64,000 nt of DNA, taken from contig NZ_CP050975.2 in NCBI RefSeq assembly GCF_012273515.2, forward strand, positions 3,224,001-3,288,000, in the 5' to 3' direction. Both the position numbers and the translations under genes were made by a program. Below the pieces are notes generated by a model. That model was not told the DNA's origin. It was given only the letters and a program-made list of their open reading frames with translations, and did no database searches. Source of the stretch: Streptomyces sp. RPA4-2 (GTDB lineage: Bacteria > Actinomycetota > Actinomycetes > Streptomycetales > Streptomycetaceae). Within the stretch, counting starts at the first letter, position 1. Each line of letters begins with the position of its first letter. Below, in pieces: positions 35,951-44,668 of this stretch.

Positions 35951-36300
35951 CGACATCCCCTCCTCATCGGCGACCTCTCGGGCGCACCACTTTGTGCACG
36001 GGTCGGGAAGGAACGGTGTCGAGCGTGGCACGTCCGCATCCCTGGAAGTCCGCCGACGACTTGCGACGGCGATCGTTTCCCGCAAGACCCCGCCCCCTGG
36101 GGTACCTCGCGCGGTCTACGGCCCGCATGTCACCAGCAGCCGAGTCCGCGGTCAGATTACCAGCAGAAGTGCAAAGCTTTTCCTCAGGGTTACGACAAGG
36201 AAACCTCGGGTTGACGTGCGGTCCATCACAGGATTCGCGACAAGTGACCGTATCCGCGGCCCAGCTGCGACGAATCCGCCGGCGACGCGAAGGAACGAGG
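35951..36300. promoter_or_regulatory. Promoter region of glycan cluster 2
   Basis: About 350 bp between the first operon gene and the rne terminator. Reading frames here have no recognisable motifs. The AT-richer part at 36160-36215 is the likeliest promoter area for the leftward operon; no hexamers are assigned with confidence. Confidence 0.4.
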
Positions 36301-36337
36301 AAGCGCGGGGCACCGGTTCGACCGGTGCCCCGCGCTT
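36301..36337. terminator. 17-bp perfect hairpin terminator of rne
   Basis: AAGCGCGGGGCACCGGT (36301-36317) pairs perfectly with 36321-36337 around loop TCG, 18 bp past the rne stop on the minus strand. Confidence 0.85.
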
Positions 36338-36355
36338 CGGTATGCGATCCGGAAC

Positions 36356-39300
36356 TCAGTCCTCCGTCGTCGCCGAGACGGACGGCGCCGTCTGCTCGGC
36401 GGCCGCCGTGGACTTCTTGACGGCGGTCTTCTTCGCCGTCGCCTTCGTGGCCGTGGCCTTCTTCGTCGCGGTCTTCTTGGCGACGGTCTTCTTGGCCGCC
36501 ACGGCCTTCTTGGCGACGGTCTTCTTCGCCGTCGTCTTCTTGGCGGCCGTCTTGCGCGCGGCCGTCTTCTTGGCCGGGGCCGCAGCCTCGGCGTCCACGC
36601 CGGCGTCGGCCGCCGTGTCGGCCGCCTGGTCGCGCCCGCTCTCGCCGGCCGGCTCAGCCGCCACCGTCGGGACGACCATGACGGCCGCCTCCTCTGACGC
36701 GGTGGGCGCGGTGGCCTTGCGGACGGCGCGCCGACGCGGGCGGGCCGGAGCCGCGCTCTCGGCGGGCACCTCGGCGGGCGCTTCGGCGGCCTGCTCGGCC
36801 GGGGTCTCCGGCGCGGGCGCCGCGACCGGCTCCGTGACCGTGACCGCGGCCTCCTCCGCCGCCTTCGGTGAACCGGCCGGAGCCGACACCTTCCGCGTCG
36901 CACGGCGCCGCGTACGGCCCTTGGGTGCGGCCTCGTCCTCGACGACGGGGGCCGGCGCGGCCTCCGTCACCTCGACGGTCTCGGCCACCGGCGCCTCGAC
37001 CGCGGGGGCCTCGACGACCGGGTCCTCGACCGCGACCGGCTCGGCCTCGGCGGCCTCGCGGGAAGCCCGCTCGGCCCGCTCCTCGCGCCGGCTCCGGGGA
37101 GCGCGCTCCTCGGCCTTCGGCGCACCCGCGGGGGCCGAGGCACGCCGGGTCGCACGGCGCCGCGAACGGCCACGGGACGCGGCGGCCTCCGCCTCGGCGG
37201 CGCTGCTGTAGAACTCCTCGTCGGCCCGGAACTCGGACACGGGCTGCGCCGGCGCGGCGGCCTCGACGGCCACCTCGGCCTCGGACTCGGCCGTCTCCGG
37301 CTCCTCCGCCGCCTCGTACGTCTGCTCGTGGTCGTGGTCGTGCTCGTGCACCTGCTCGGCGCCGCCACGGCCGCGCTTCTTGCGCTTGCCGCCGCCGCCG
37401 ACGGAGGTGGGCTGCTCCATGTGGACGATCACGCCGCGGCCGTTGCAGTGGACGCAGGTCTCGGAGAAGGACTCCAGCAGACCCTGGCCGACCCTCTTGC
37501 GGGTCATCTGGACGAGGCCCAGCGAGGTCACCTCGGCCACCTGGTGCTTCGTACGGTCGCGTCCCAGGCACTCCAGGAGGCGCCGCAGCACCAGGTCCCG
37601 GTTGGACTCCAGGACCATGTCGATGAAGTCGATGACGACGATGCCGCCCAGGTCGCGCAGCCGCAGCTGGCGCACGATCTCCTCGGCCGCCTCCAGGTTG
37701 TTCCTGGTGACGGTCTCCTCGAGGTTGCCGCCCTGGCCGGTGAACTTGCCGGTGTTGACGTCGACCACGACCATCGCCTCGGTCTTGTCGATCACCAGCG
37801 AACCGCCGCTGGGCAGCCAGACCTTGCGGTCCAGCGCCTTCATCAGCTGCTCGTCGATGCGGTACGTCGCGAAGACGTCGACCTCGGAGGTCCACTTCGA
37901 GAGCCGGTCGGTCAGGTCGGGCGCCACGTGCGCCACGTAGCCGTGGATGGTCTCCCACGCCTCGTCGCCACTGACGATGACCTTGGAGAAGTCCTCGTTG
38001 AAGATGTCGCGGACGACGCGGACGGTCATGTCCGGCTCGCCGTAGAGCAGCGTCGGGGCGTTGCCGCTCTTCGCCTTCTTCTGGATGTCCTCCCACTGCG
38101 CCTGCAGACGCTCGACGTCACGGCTCAGCTCGTCCTCGCTCGCGCCCTCGGCGGCGGTGCGCACGATGACGCCCGCGTCCTCGGGGACGATCTTCTTGAG
38201 GATGGTCTTCAGACGCGCGCGCTCGGTGTCGGGCAGCTTGCGGCTGATGCCGGTCATCGAGCCCTCGGGCACGTAGACCAGGTAGCGGCCGGGCAGGGAC
38301 ACCTGGCTGGTGAGGCGGGCGCCCTTGTGGCCGATCGGGTCCTTGGTGACCTGCACGAGGACCGACTGGCCGGACTTCAGGGCGGCCTCGATGCGGCGCG
38401 GCCCGTTGGCCATGCCGAGCGCCTCGAAGTTGACCTCACCGGCGTAGAGGACCGCGTTGCGGCCCTTGCCGATGTCGATGAAGGCGGCCTCCATCGACGG
38501 CAGCACGTTCTGGACCTTGCCCAGGTAGACGTTGCCGACGTACGAGGTCGACTGCTCCTTGTTGACGTAGTGCTCGACGAGCACGTTGTCCTCGAGGACG
38601 CCGATCTGGGTGCGCTCGCCGCTCTGGCGGACGACCATCACGCGCTCGACGGCCTCACGACGGGCCAGGAACTCGGCCTCGGTGATGATCGGAACACGGC
38701 GGCGGCCCTGCTCGCGCCCTTCACGGCGGCGCTGCTTCTTCGCCTCCAGGCGGGTGGAGCCCTTGATGGACTGCACCTCGTCGCTCGGGTGGTCGTCCTT
38801 CTTGCCGCGGGGCTCGCGGACCTTGACGACGGTGCGCTCGGGGTCGTTGTCGGTGGACTCGGCGTCCGTGCCGGAGTCACCGGCGCGACGACGGCGGCGG
38901 CGACGGCGACGGCTGCTGCTGGAGCCGCCCTGCTCCTCGCGCTCGTCCGCGTCCTCGGCGTCCTCGGCGTCCTCGGCCGTCTGCTCGGCGGTGTCCTCGG
39001 AGTCCTGCGCGGCCTGCTCGGCGGCGTACTCGTCGTCACCGGCCTCGCCGTCCGCGTCCGCGGACTCGCCACGGCGACGGCGACGGCCACCACGACGGCG
39101 ACGACGACGCGAACCGGCCGACTCCTCCTCGTCGGACTCGTCACCCTCGACGGCGTCCTCGGCGGACTCGTCGCTCTCCTCCGCCTCGTCGACGTCCTCG
39201 ACGGGTGCGGCCTGTACGGGGGCGGCCACGGGCTCGTCCTCGACGGCCCGGCGGCGACGGCGGCGGCGTCCGCCGGTCGTCTCCTCGGCCGCGGCGACGG

Positions 39301-40399
39301 GCTCGGGGACCTCGGCGACCTCGGCGACCTGGGTCACCTCGTCGGCCTCGGGAACCTCCGCGGCCTCCTCCGCCGCTTCGGCGGCAGCCGCGGCCGCGGC
39401 CCGCTCCGGCGTCTGGAACATCGGCTCGGTGAACACGGGCGCCTGGAAGACGGCGACGGCCGGACGCGCGGGGCGACGGCCGGACTCGGTCTCCTTCGGC
39501 GCGGGGGCGGAGAAACCGACGGCGGCCTTGCGGGTCGCGCGGCGGCGGCCACGGCGCGGGGCACCGTCCTCGGCGGGCTCCGTGGTCTCGACGGCCTCGG
39601 CGGCGGTGCTCCCGCCGGAGGGCCGGGTCTCGCTGGGCTGGGTCTCGCTGGACACGGGCGCCTCCACACGCTCGTCGGCGGTGTCGCCCTCGGGCGCACC
39701 GGCGGGTGCGGAGACGCGCCGGGTGGCGCGACGTCGGGTGGTACGACGGGGTGCGTCGTCCTCGGCGGCGGGCGCCTCGGCCTCGGCGGGCACCGGCTCT
39801 GCCACGGCTTCGGCGGGCACGACGGCCTCGGCGCCGGTGGCGGCCTGGGGCGCGCCGGTCGGCGCGGAGGCGCGCCGGGTGGCACGGCGGCGCGGGCGGG
39901 CGGCGGGCGCGGCCTCGTCGGCGGCGGCCTGCTCGGTACGGTCCTCCACGGCGGGGGGCTGCGCTTCAGGGGCGGGAACCACGGTCTCGGCCGGCTCCGC
40001 CGCCTCGGCGGCCTCCGCCGTCACAGGGGCGCCGGCGGGCGCGGACGCCCGGCGGGTGGCACGACGGCGGCTACGGCGCGGAGCGGTGTCCTCGGCGCCG
40101 GTGTCCTCGGCGGTGGCGCCGTCGACCGGGGTCTGATCGGCGACGGCCTCGGCCGCCGCTGCGTCCACCGTCTCTTCGGCCTCTTCGGCCTCGGCGGCCG
40201 CTACGGCCTCGGCGGATGCCACCGGCGGTATGGCCGGCGCGGTGGTCTCGGCCACGGCCGCGGATTCGGCCGCGCCCGTGGGCGGACCGGCGGGACGCGA
40301 CGCCGCACGGCGGCGGCGCCGCGGCGGCAGGGTGTCGCTGGGGGTGTTGTTGGTGTCGGAGCCCGTGGAGGGCTCAGTGGGTTCGGTCGGCTCGAGCAT
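36356..40399 (-). CDS. rne: Ribonuclease E/G family endoribonuclease
   Basis: 1347 residues. The catalytic core is about residues 590-1040: S1 domain in SYVGNVYLGKVQNVLPSMEA, RNase E regions GPRRIEAALKSGQ and VIVRTAAEGA, metal-binding aspartates in VVVDVNTGKFTG and IVVIDFIDM, and the zinc-link CVHCNGRG. About 580 residues ahead and 300 behind are low-complexity, acidic/Ala-rich, studded with RRRATRRASAPAGAP-type basic repeats (four before the core, three after). The C-terminus is a histone-H1-like Ala/Lys stretch. This N- and C-armed layout is typical of Streptomyces RNase ES, which binds PNPase through its arms. ATG at 40399 has GGGAG 10 bp ahead. Confidence 0.95.
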   Translation of the reverse strand: MLEPTEPTEPSTGSDTNNTPSDTLPPRRRRRAASRPAGPPTGAAESAAVAETTAPAIPPVASAEAVAAAEAEEAEETVDAAAAEAVADQTPVDGATAEDTGAEDTAPRRSRRRATRRASAPAGAPVTAEAAEAAEPAETVVPAPEAQPPAVEDRTEQAAADEAAPAARPRRRATRRASAPTGAPQAATGAEAVVPAEAVAEPVPAEAEAPAAEDDAPRRTTRRRATRRVSAPAGAPEGDTADERVEAPVSSETQPSETRPSGGSTAAEAVETTEPAEDGAPRRGRRRATRKAAVGFSAPAPKETESGRRPARPAVAVFQAPVFTEPMFQTPERAAAAAAAEAAEEAAEVPEADEVTQVAEVAEVPEPVAAAEETTGGRRRRRRRAVEDEPVAAPVQAAPVEDVDEAEESDESAEDAVEGDESDEEESAGSRRRRRRGGRRRRRGESADADGEAGDDEYAAEQAAQDSEDTAEQTAEDAEDAEDADEREEQGGSSSSRRRRRRRRRAGDSGTDAESTDNDPERTVVKVREPRGKKDDHPSDEVQSIKGSTRLEAKKQRRREGREQGRRRVPIITEAEFLARREAVERVMVVRQSGERTQIGVLEDNVLVEHYVNKEQSTSYVGNVYLGKVQNVLPSMEAAFIDIGKGRNAVLYAGEVNFEALGMANGPRRIEAALKSGQSVLVQVTKDPIGHKGARLTSQVSLPGRYLVYVPEGSMTGISRKLPDTERARLKTILKKIVPEDAGVIVRTAAEGASEDELSRDVERLQAQWEDIQKKAKSGNAPTLLYGEPDMTVRVVRDIFNEDFSKVIVSGDEAWETIHGYVAHVAPDLTDRLSKWTSEVDVFATYRIDEQLMKALDRKVWLPSGGSLVIDKTEAMVVVDVNTGKFTGQGGNLEETVTRNNLEAAEEIVRQLRLRDLGGIVVIDFIDMVLESNRDLVLRRLLECLGRDRTKHQVAEVTSLGLVQMTRKRVGQGLLESFSETCVHCNGRGVIVHMEQPTSVGGGGKRKKRGRGGAEQVHEHDHDHEQTYEAAEEPETAESEAEVAVEAAAPAQPVSEFRADEEFYSSAAEAEAAASRGRSRRRATRRASAPAGAPKAEERAPRSRREERAERASREAAEAEPVAVEDPVVEAPAVEAPVAETVEVTEAAPAPVVEDEAAPKGRTRRRATRKVSAPAGSPKAAEEAAVTVTEPVAAPAPETPAEQAAEAPAEVPAESAAPARPRRRAVRKATAPTASEEAAVMVVPTVAAEPAGESGRDQAADTAADAGVDAEAAAPAKKTAARKTAAKKTTAKKTVAKKAVAAKKTVAKKTATKKATATKATAKKTAVKKSTAAAEQTAPSVSATTED

Positions 40400-40660
40400 G
40401 CGGGTGGATCTCCCGTCAGGCTCCCGGGCGCCGCGCCTGGTCCGGCAGTGCCGGTGACGTCCGCGGCTCGCGCGATGCGCGGTGCCGCCGTCCGGGGCGC
40501 GGGCGCCGCACGGGAGCTCTCTGTGTCCTGTCTCGCCGGTTCCGTACGCCATGTGTGCGTACGGCCTGGCGAAAGTCTTCTGGTGGGTGCGCTGCCCGAC
40601 CCAGGTGGCTCCCGGATACGAGGGCGGCGCTACGACATCCGTCCCTACGCGGGACCTTCC

Positions 40661-41437
40661 TTACGCCGACGCCTTCGCGGCGGCAGCTGTGGCGGCCCCT
40701 GTGCGATCGGCTGGAGCGGCCGTGACTGCCTCGCGGTCGGGCGCGAGCGGGTCGGTCACCGTGCCGGTCTCTTCATCGAACAGCCCCTGCGCCAGCCTGG
40801 TCACCGCTGCGGCGACCGGCGGCGCCAGGTCGGCCACGGCGCGAAGACCGGACAGGACGTCGTCGGGTCGAACGGCAGGCGTCACGTGCCGAACAACCAG
40901 CCGCAGTATCGCACAGGGCTGGTCCGTCGGCCTATCAGCCTGTGCGGTGTGCGCCTCGAGGCTCGCCACCGCGCTGCGGGCGTCGAAGGTGCGCATCCCG
41001 TTCTTGGTCCTGCGCTGGACCTCCACGGCGTCGGCCGCGGTGAAGGCGGCGACCGCGCGCTCCGCGTCCTCGGGCGCCACGCCGTCGAGGCGCAGCTCCC
41101 ACACGGACGCGGTGAGCCGCTCGGCGAGACCCGAGGTGCGGGCCTCGACCGCCTCGATGATGTCGAGCCCCACGGGCATCGACTCGTCGAGGAGCTCACG
41201 CAGCTTCTCCGGGTCACGCGCCGCCGTGAGCGCGATCTCCAGATACTCCGCCTCACTGCCCGTGCCGGTGGGTGCGGCATTGGCGTACGACACCTTCGGG
41301 TGCGGCGTGAACCCCGCCGAGTAGGCCATCGGCACCTCGGCACGGCGCAACGCACGCTCGAAGGCGCGCTGGAAGTCACGGTGGCTGGTGAACCGGAGGC
41401 GGCCGCGCTTGGTGTAGCGCAGTCGGATGCGCTGCAC
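40661..41437 (-). CDS. TIGR03936 (DUF2344) radical-SAM-associated protein
   Basis: 258 residues. RIRLRYTKRGRLRFTSHRDF, FERALRRAEVPMAYSAGFTPHPK and SEAEYLEIAL are family hallmarks. These proteins normally neighbour, or are fused to, TIGR03960 radical SAM proteins. Here that partner lies 17 kb away at 58677. The GTG at 41437 is used. The frame continues upstream (LGKRQPEGPPPAPA) without an orthodox start codon, so the protein may be longer by a rare CTG start. The C-terminal Ala-rich tail is probably disordered. Confidence 0.9.
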   Translation of the reverse strand: MQRIRLRYTKRGRLRFTSHRDFQRAFERALRRAEVPMAYSAGFTPHPKVSYANAAPTGTGSEAEYLEIALTAARDPEKLRELLDESMPVGLDIIEAVEARTSGLAERLTASVWELRLDGVAPEDAERAVAAFTAADAVEVQRRTKNGMRTFDARSAVASLEAHTAQADRPTDQPCAILRLVVRHVTPAVRPDDVLSGLRAVADLAPPVAAAVTRLAQGLFDEETGTVTDPLAPDREAVTAAPADRTGAATAAAAKASA

Positions 41438-41485
41438 CGCGGGTGCGGGCGGCGGGCCTTCGGGCTGTCGCTTGCCCAGTGTCGT

Positions 41486-42718
41486 TCAGTCCTTCGTGAG
41501 AGCGGTCGTACTGCTACCTAGAGTACGTGCAGCGGCGGCTCCCGGTTCCCCGCGGTGGTCCGCCGGCCGGAGCGGCTCGGGCTCGCGGGGCGTGCCGAAC
41601 AGGATCCTGCGGACGTCGGCACGGGTCTGCCGCGCGGACTCGCGGGCGGCGGCCAGGGTCTGCCGCACGGACTCGCGGGCGGCGGCCAGGGTCTGCCGGG
41701 TGATCCGGCCCACACTGCGGGCGGCCTCGGCGGCGGGCCGCAGGACCGTGTCCCGGACGGCATGCCCGACGGGTGTCAGGACGGTCCGGTACACCCAGCG
41801 CACGGGCTCCACGAAGGCCAGCCGGAACAGCCGGGCGAGGAAGCGTCCGGCGGCGAGCGAGAGATGCCCGGCCACCCGCCAGGCGTGTCCGAGGGCCTCC
41901 ACGATCTCCCGGCCGACGACGGCGAGGACACGTCCCACGGGCACCAGTACCCAGCGCCACACGGCGAGCGCGGGCAGGACGAGCAGGACACGCAGCGTCC
42001 AGTAGAGACCGGTGCCGATCCCGCTGAAGATCATCCGTACGAGTCGCCCGAGTCCGCGGGCCGTCCATGCGATGGCCCGTCCGACGGGCGCGAGGAGCCA
42101 CTCGTAGAACCACCGTGCCGGTACGACGATCAGATACCGCGTCAGCCAGGCCACGGCCTCGTACACCCCGAGTCCGGCGGCCGCGAGCCCGATCCCGACA
42201 CCTTTGAGCAGCCGGGCGAGCGCGCGGCCCGCGGGCGCCAGCAACCACGCGTACACCCGGCCGAGCCCGGTGCCGATGCCGCGCAGCAGCCGGCCGAGCC
42301 CGCCGAGAACGCCCCGCGACAGCCAGGCCAGTGCGGCGCAGGCGCCCCGCGCCGTCCAGGCGATCGCGTGCCCTAGGGGGGTGAGCACCCGGCCGTACAG
42401 CCAGGCGGCGGGGACCACGAGCAGCACGTACCCGAGCCGGCCCAGTGTCCTGGCGACCGGGACCACGGCGTACCGCCACAGCGTCACCCAGGGCCACACG
42501 AACACCGCCCACGCCACCCACAGCAGCGCCCGGCCCGCCGGCCGCAGCACGGTGTCGCGCAGCGACCGCCCGACGACGACCAGCGCGTCCCACGTCATGC
42601 GCACCGGCACCACGAGCACGAGCACGACGATCCGCACCGGCAGTCGGACAGCGACGGTGAGGCATCCCTCGGCCCGGGGCACGGGTCGCTCATCAGCGGG
42701 CGGCTTCTCCAGATCCAT
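41486..42718 (-). CDS. Repeat-built hydrophobic/amphipathic protein of unknown function
   Basis: 410 residues from ATG 42718 (a TTG two codons upstream is possible). Almost the whole protein is a chain of hydrophobic and amphipathic helices punctuated by a recurring L-x-P-x-G-R/H unit: LRPAGRALLW, LTPLGHAIAWTARG, LLAPAGRALARLLKG, LLAPVGRAIAWTARG, LVPVGRVLAVVG, LTPVGHAVRDTV. The units are 30-45 residues apart. The last 80 residues are charged and include a near-exact 11-residue duplication (TLAAARESVRQ). Segments such as ALLWVAWAVFVWPWVTLW could span the membrane. No family is recognised. Confidence 0.7.
   Translation of the reverse strand: MDLEKPPADERPVPRAEGCLTVAVRLPVRIVVLVLVVPVRMTWDALVVVGRSLRDTVLRPAGRALLWVAWAVFVWPWVTLWRYAVVPVARTLGRLGYVLLVVPAAWLYGRVLTPLGHAIAWTARGACAALAWLSRGVLGGLGRLLRGIGTGLGRVYAWLLAPAGRALARLLKGVGIGLAAAGLGVYEAVAWLTRYLIVVPARWFYEWLLAPVGRAIAWTARGLGRLVRMIFSGIGTGLYWTLRVLLVLPALAVWRWVLVPVGRVLAVVGREIVEALGHAWRVAGHLSLAAGRFLARLFRLAFVEPVRWVYRTVLTPVGHAVRDTVLRPAAEAARSVGRITRQTLAAARESVRQTLAAARESARQTRADVRRILFGTPREPEPLRPADHRGEPGAAAARTLGSSTTALTKD
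41637..41702. repeat. 33-bp tandem duplication inside a coding region
   Basis: Two near-identical 33-bp units (each containing GACTCGCGGGCGGCGGCCAG) lie head to tail. They encode the doubled TLAAARESxRQ segment of the repeat protein at 41486-42718. Only one or two bases differ, so the duplication is recent. Confidence 0.7.
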
Positions 42719-42989
42719 ACCCAAGTAGACGCGTCACCCGGGCCTACGGATGCGCGCGACCGCCTCCCGCCTCCCGTCTCCGCGCGACCGCACTCACCGT
42801 CGCCCGAGGTCGAGTTCAGTGACGCAACGGTTCCGCCGCACGGAGCACCGACCTCGAGCGGGCGGACAGGTCGAGCACGGGTCGCAGCGGGACAACAGAA
42901 GGATCCGGGTGGGCTGAAAGGACCGGACCGGGGCACTCGGCTCACTGAGGCACCGATGGGTGCCACTCCCTCGAAGGAAAGAGAAATCC

Positions 42990-43064
42990 ATGTACATAGG
43001 ACTGGGTACCGTCGTCCTCATCATCGTCATCGTCGCCGTCGTCATGATGCTGCGCCGCGGCTGA
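42990..43064 (+). CDS. 24-residue hydrophobic membrane peptide
   Basis: ATG at 42990 is preceded by AAGGAAAGAG. The product is MYIGLGTVVLIIVIVAVVMM followed by LRRG: one membrane helix with a basic end inside. Peptides of this pattern occur widely in Streptomyces as single-helix 'hydrophobic proteins'. It stands alone, 270 bp upstream of a decayed gene region and divergent from the repeat protein. Function unknown; a clear ribosome-binding site is the main support. Confidence 0.55.
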   Translation: MYIGLGTVVLIIVIVAVVMMLRRG

Positions 43065-43452
43065 TCCGTGCCTCGCGTGCCGCACCGTGGGCCAACCGAC
43101 GCCCGCGTGCCGCACGATCAGTCATGACCCATGGCCCGCCCCGAATTCCGTTCTCCGGGCGGGCATGGTCACGTCCGGCGAGATCCGGTGGCCGTGCTGT
43201 CGGAGCCGGACGGTCCGCCCACCGTGCCGAGCCCGCCCGGCACCCTTGCCGCGCCGCGGGCGCCCTCTCCTTCACCGGATACCACGAGGACCCGATTTAT
43301 GTGACCGTATTAATCGGGACGGCGATCCGCCCAATCCACATCGACGACAATTCATGGAATGCCGATGATATTCAACAGATCACAGTCATCCACGGAATAC
43401 TGTGTCGGGCGCCTGCGCCACTGTCACCCTTGTCAACCTGCGGCTCCGGAAA
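43065..43452. other. Low-information region with remnants upstream of a pseudogene
   Basis: About 390 bp without an intact gene. Bases 43300-43400 are much richer in A and T than the surroundings. The region may contain worn-down sequence of the oxidoreductase N-terminus, but no FAD-binding glycine motif can be read in any frame. Confidence 0.4.
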
Positions 43453-44391
43453 CACCCGCTACCTCGGAATGGCCTGCGACAGCCTCATCGGGGCCGAGGT
43501 CGTCGTCGCCTCGGACGGCGACTGCGCCAAGGTCGTCAAGGCGGACCTGAAGAACAACTCGGACCTGCTGTGGGCTCTCCGCGGGGCCGGCAACGGCAAC
43601 TTCGGAATTGTCACATCGCTCACGTACAAAGTGGCCCCGCTCAAGAGCGTCACTTATGTGCAGGCGGCGTGGGACGGCCTCGGAGACCTGCAGAGGGTCT
43701 TCGACACGTGGCAGCATACGGCGCCGGTCGCCGACAACCGTCTCGGCACCCAGCTCGAAATTCACAGGAACAAGATCCTGCTGTTCGCGGTTCTCGCGGA
43801 GGGGACGCCCGCGGAGGCGAAGAGACTGCTGGCCCCGATCCTTTCGATCGGCCGCCCCGAAGTCTCGGTGCAGGTCGGTAACTGGGGCGACGTATACGCG
43901 GGATTCCAGATTCCGACCGCGGACGAGCCGGCGAACTGGAAGTTCTTCTCGCAGTTCACCAACAAGCCGTTCCCGAAGAAGGCGATCGGCGTGATCGCCT
44001 CGTTCATGCGGGACGCACCGACGGACGACAGCAACTTCTTCACCCAGGCCTTCGGCGGAGCGGTCAGGAAGAGCCCGCGCGGTCGGCACGGCGTTCCCGC
44101 ATCGCGACGCGCTCTTCTACTCCGAGCCGGGTGCCGGCTGGGGAGACCGCAGCGTGCCGGGCAGCGGCGACGAGCTGACCCCGCGCGCCCAGGCCTGGAT
44201 CGCCGAGTTCAGCCAGGCGCTGCGGCCCTACGTGCACGGTGCCTACGTCAACGTGCCGAACGTCGGCATGCAGGACTGGGAAACCCGCCTACTGGGACGG
44301 CAACTTCGACCGGCTGCGCAAGATCAAGGCGAAGTACGACCCCCGCAACGTCTTCCAGTACGAGCAGAGCGTCCCGCCCGCGTTCTGCTGA
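43453..44391 (+). pseudogene. FAD-linked oxidoreductase (BBE-type) remnant, N-truncated with two frameshifts
   Basis: The first frame reads YLGMACDSLIGAEVVVASDG, LLWALRGAGNGNFGIVTSLT and FTNKPFPKKAIGVIASFM, the second half of a FAD_binding_4 domain. Near 44080 the sense jumps one frame, reading FPHRDALFYSEPGAGWGDRS and AWIAEFSQALRPYVHGAYVN. Near 44288 it jumps again, giving YWDGNFDRLRKIKAKYDPRN and the BBE end VFQYEQSVPPAFC with a stop at 44391. Each jump fits a single inserted base. The first ~150 residues, including the flavin attachment region, are missing. The order of motifs leaves little doubt that it is a dead berberine-bridge-type oxidase. Confidence 0.85.
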
Positions 44392-44404
44392 TCGACCAGC
44401 CGGG

Positions 44405-44436
44405 CCAGGCCCCCTCCCGACCGGGAGGGGGCCTGG
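44405..44436. terminator. 14-bp perfect hairpin terminator
   Basis: CCAGGCCCCCTCCC (44405-44418) pairs with 44423-44436, 13 bp after the pseudogene stop. It survives although the gene has decayed. Confidence 0.75.
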
Positions 44437-44503
44437 GGTGTGTTGCGAAAGTCCCGTCGTCCGCCTGGAGGGCGGGCCTCGCGGCGTCTGGTGCGCGCTC
44501 TGG

Positions 44504-44549
44504 GGGTCCCCCCGGCCGGAGGCTGGGGGAATGCCGGCCGGGGGGACCC
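44504..44549. repeat. 16-bp perfect inverted repeat in a non-coding spacer
   Basis: GGGTCCCCCCGGCCGG (44504-44519) and its exact complement at 44534-44549 flank 14 bp. The surrounding 44440-44660 has no gene and resembles the GC-rich dispersed spacers of Streptomyces. It lies past the end of the ArsI-like gene and could end its transcript. Confidence 0.55.
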
Positions 44550-44668
44550 GTACTGGACGTACTTGGGCTTTCGGCCGGTGCGGCGAGTGGGGGGCACCTC
44601 CCACGCCCTTGAGGCTGTGGGGGAGCGTGCCGGGCGTCACGACGGGGCGAACGTTGCCTGCCGCGGCA

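Noticed and set aside
37328..41521. Very long plus-strand open frame opposite rne
   Set aside because: It is the antisense of the repetitive, GC-rich rne arms. Its product is Gly/Leu/Val/Asp-rich with no motif, while the minus strand encodes a complete RNase E core.
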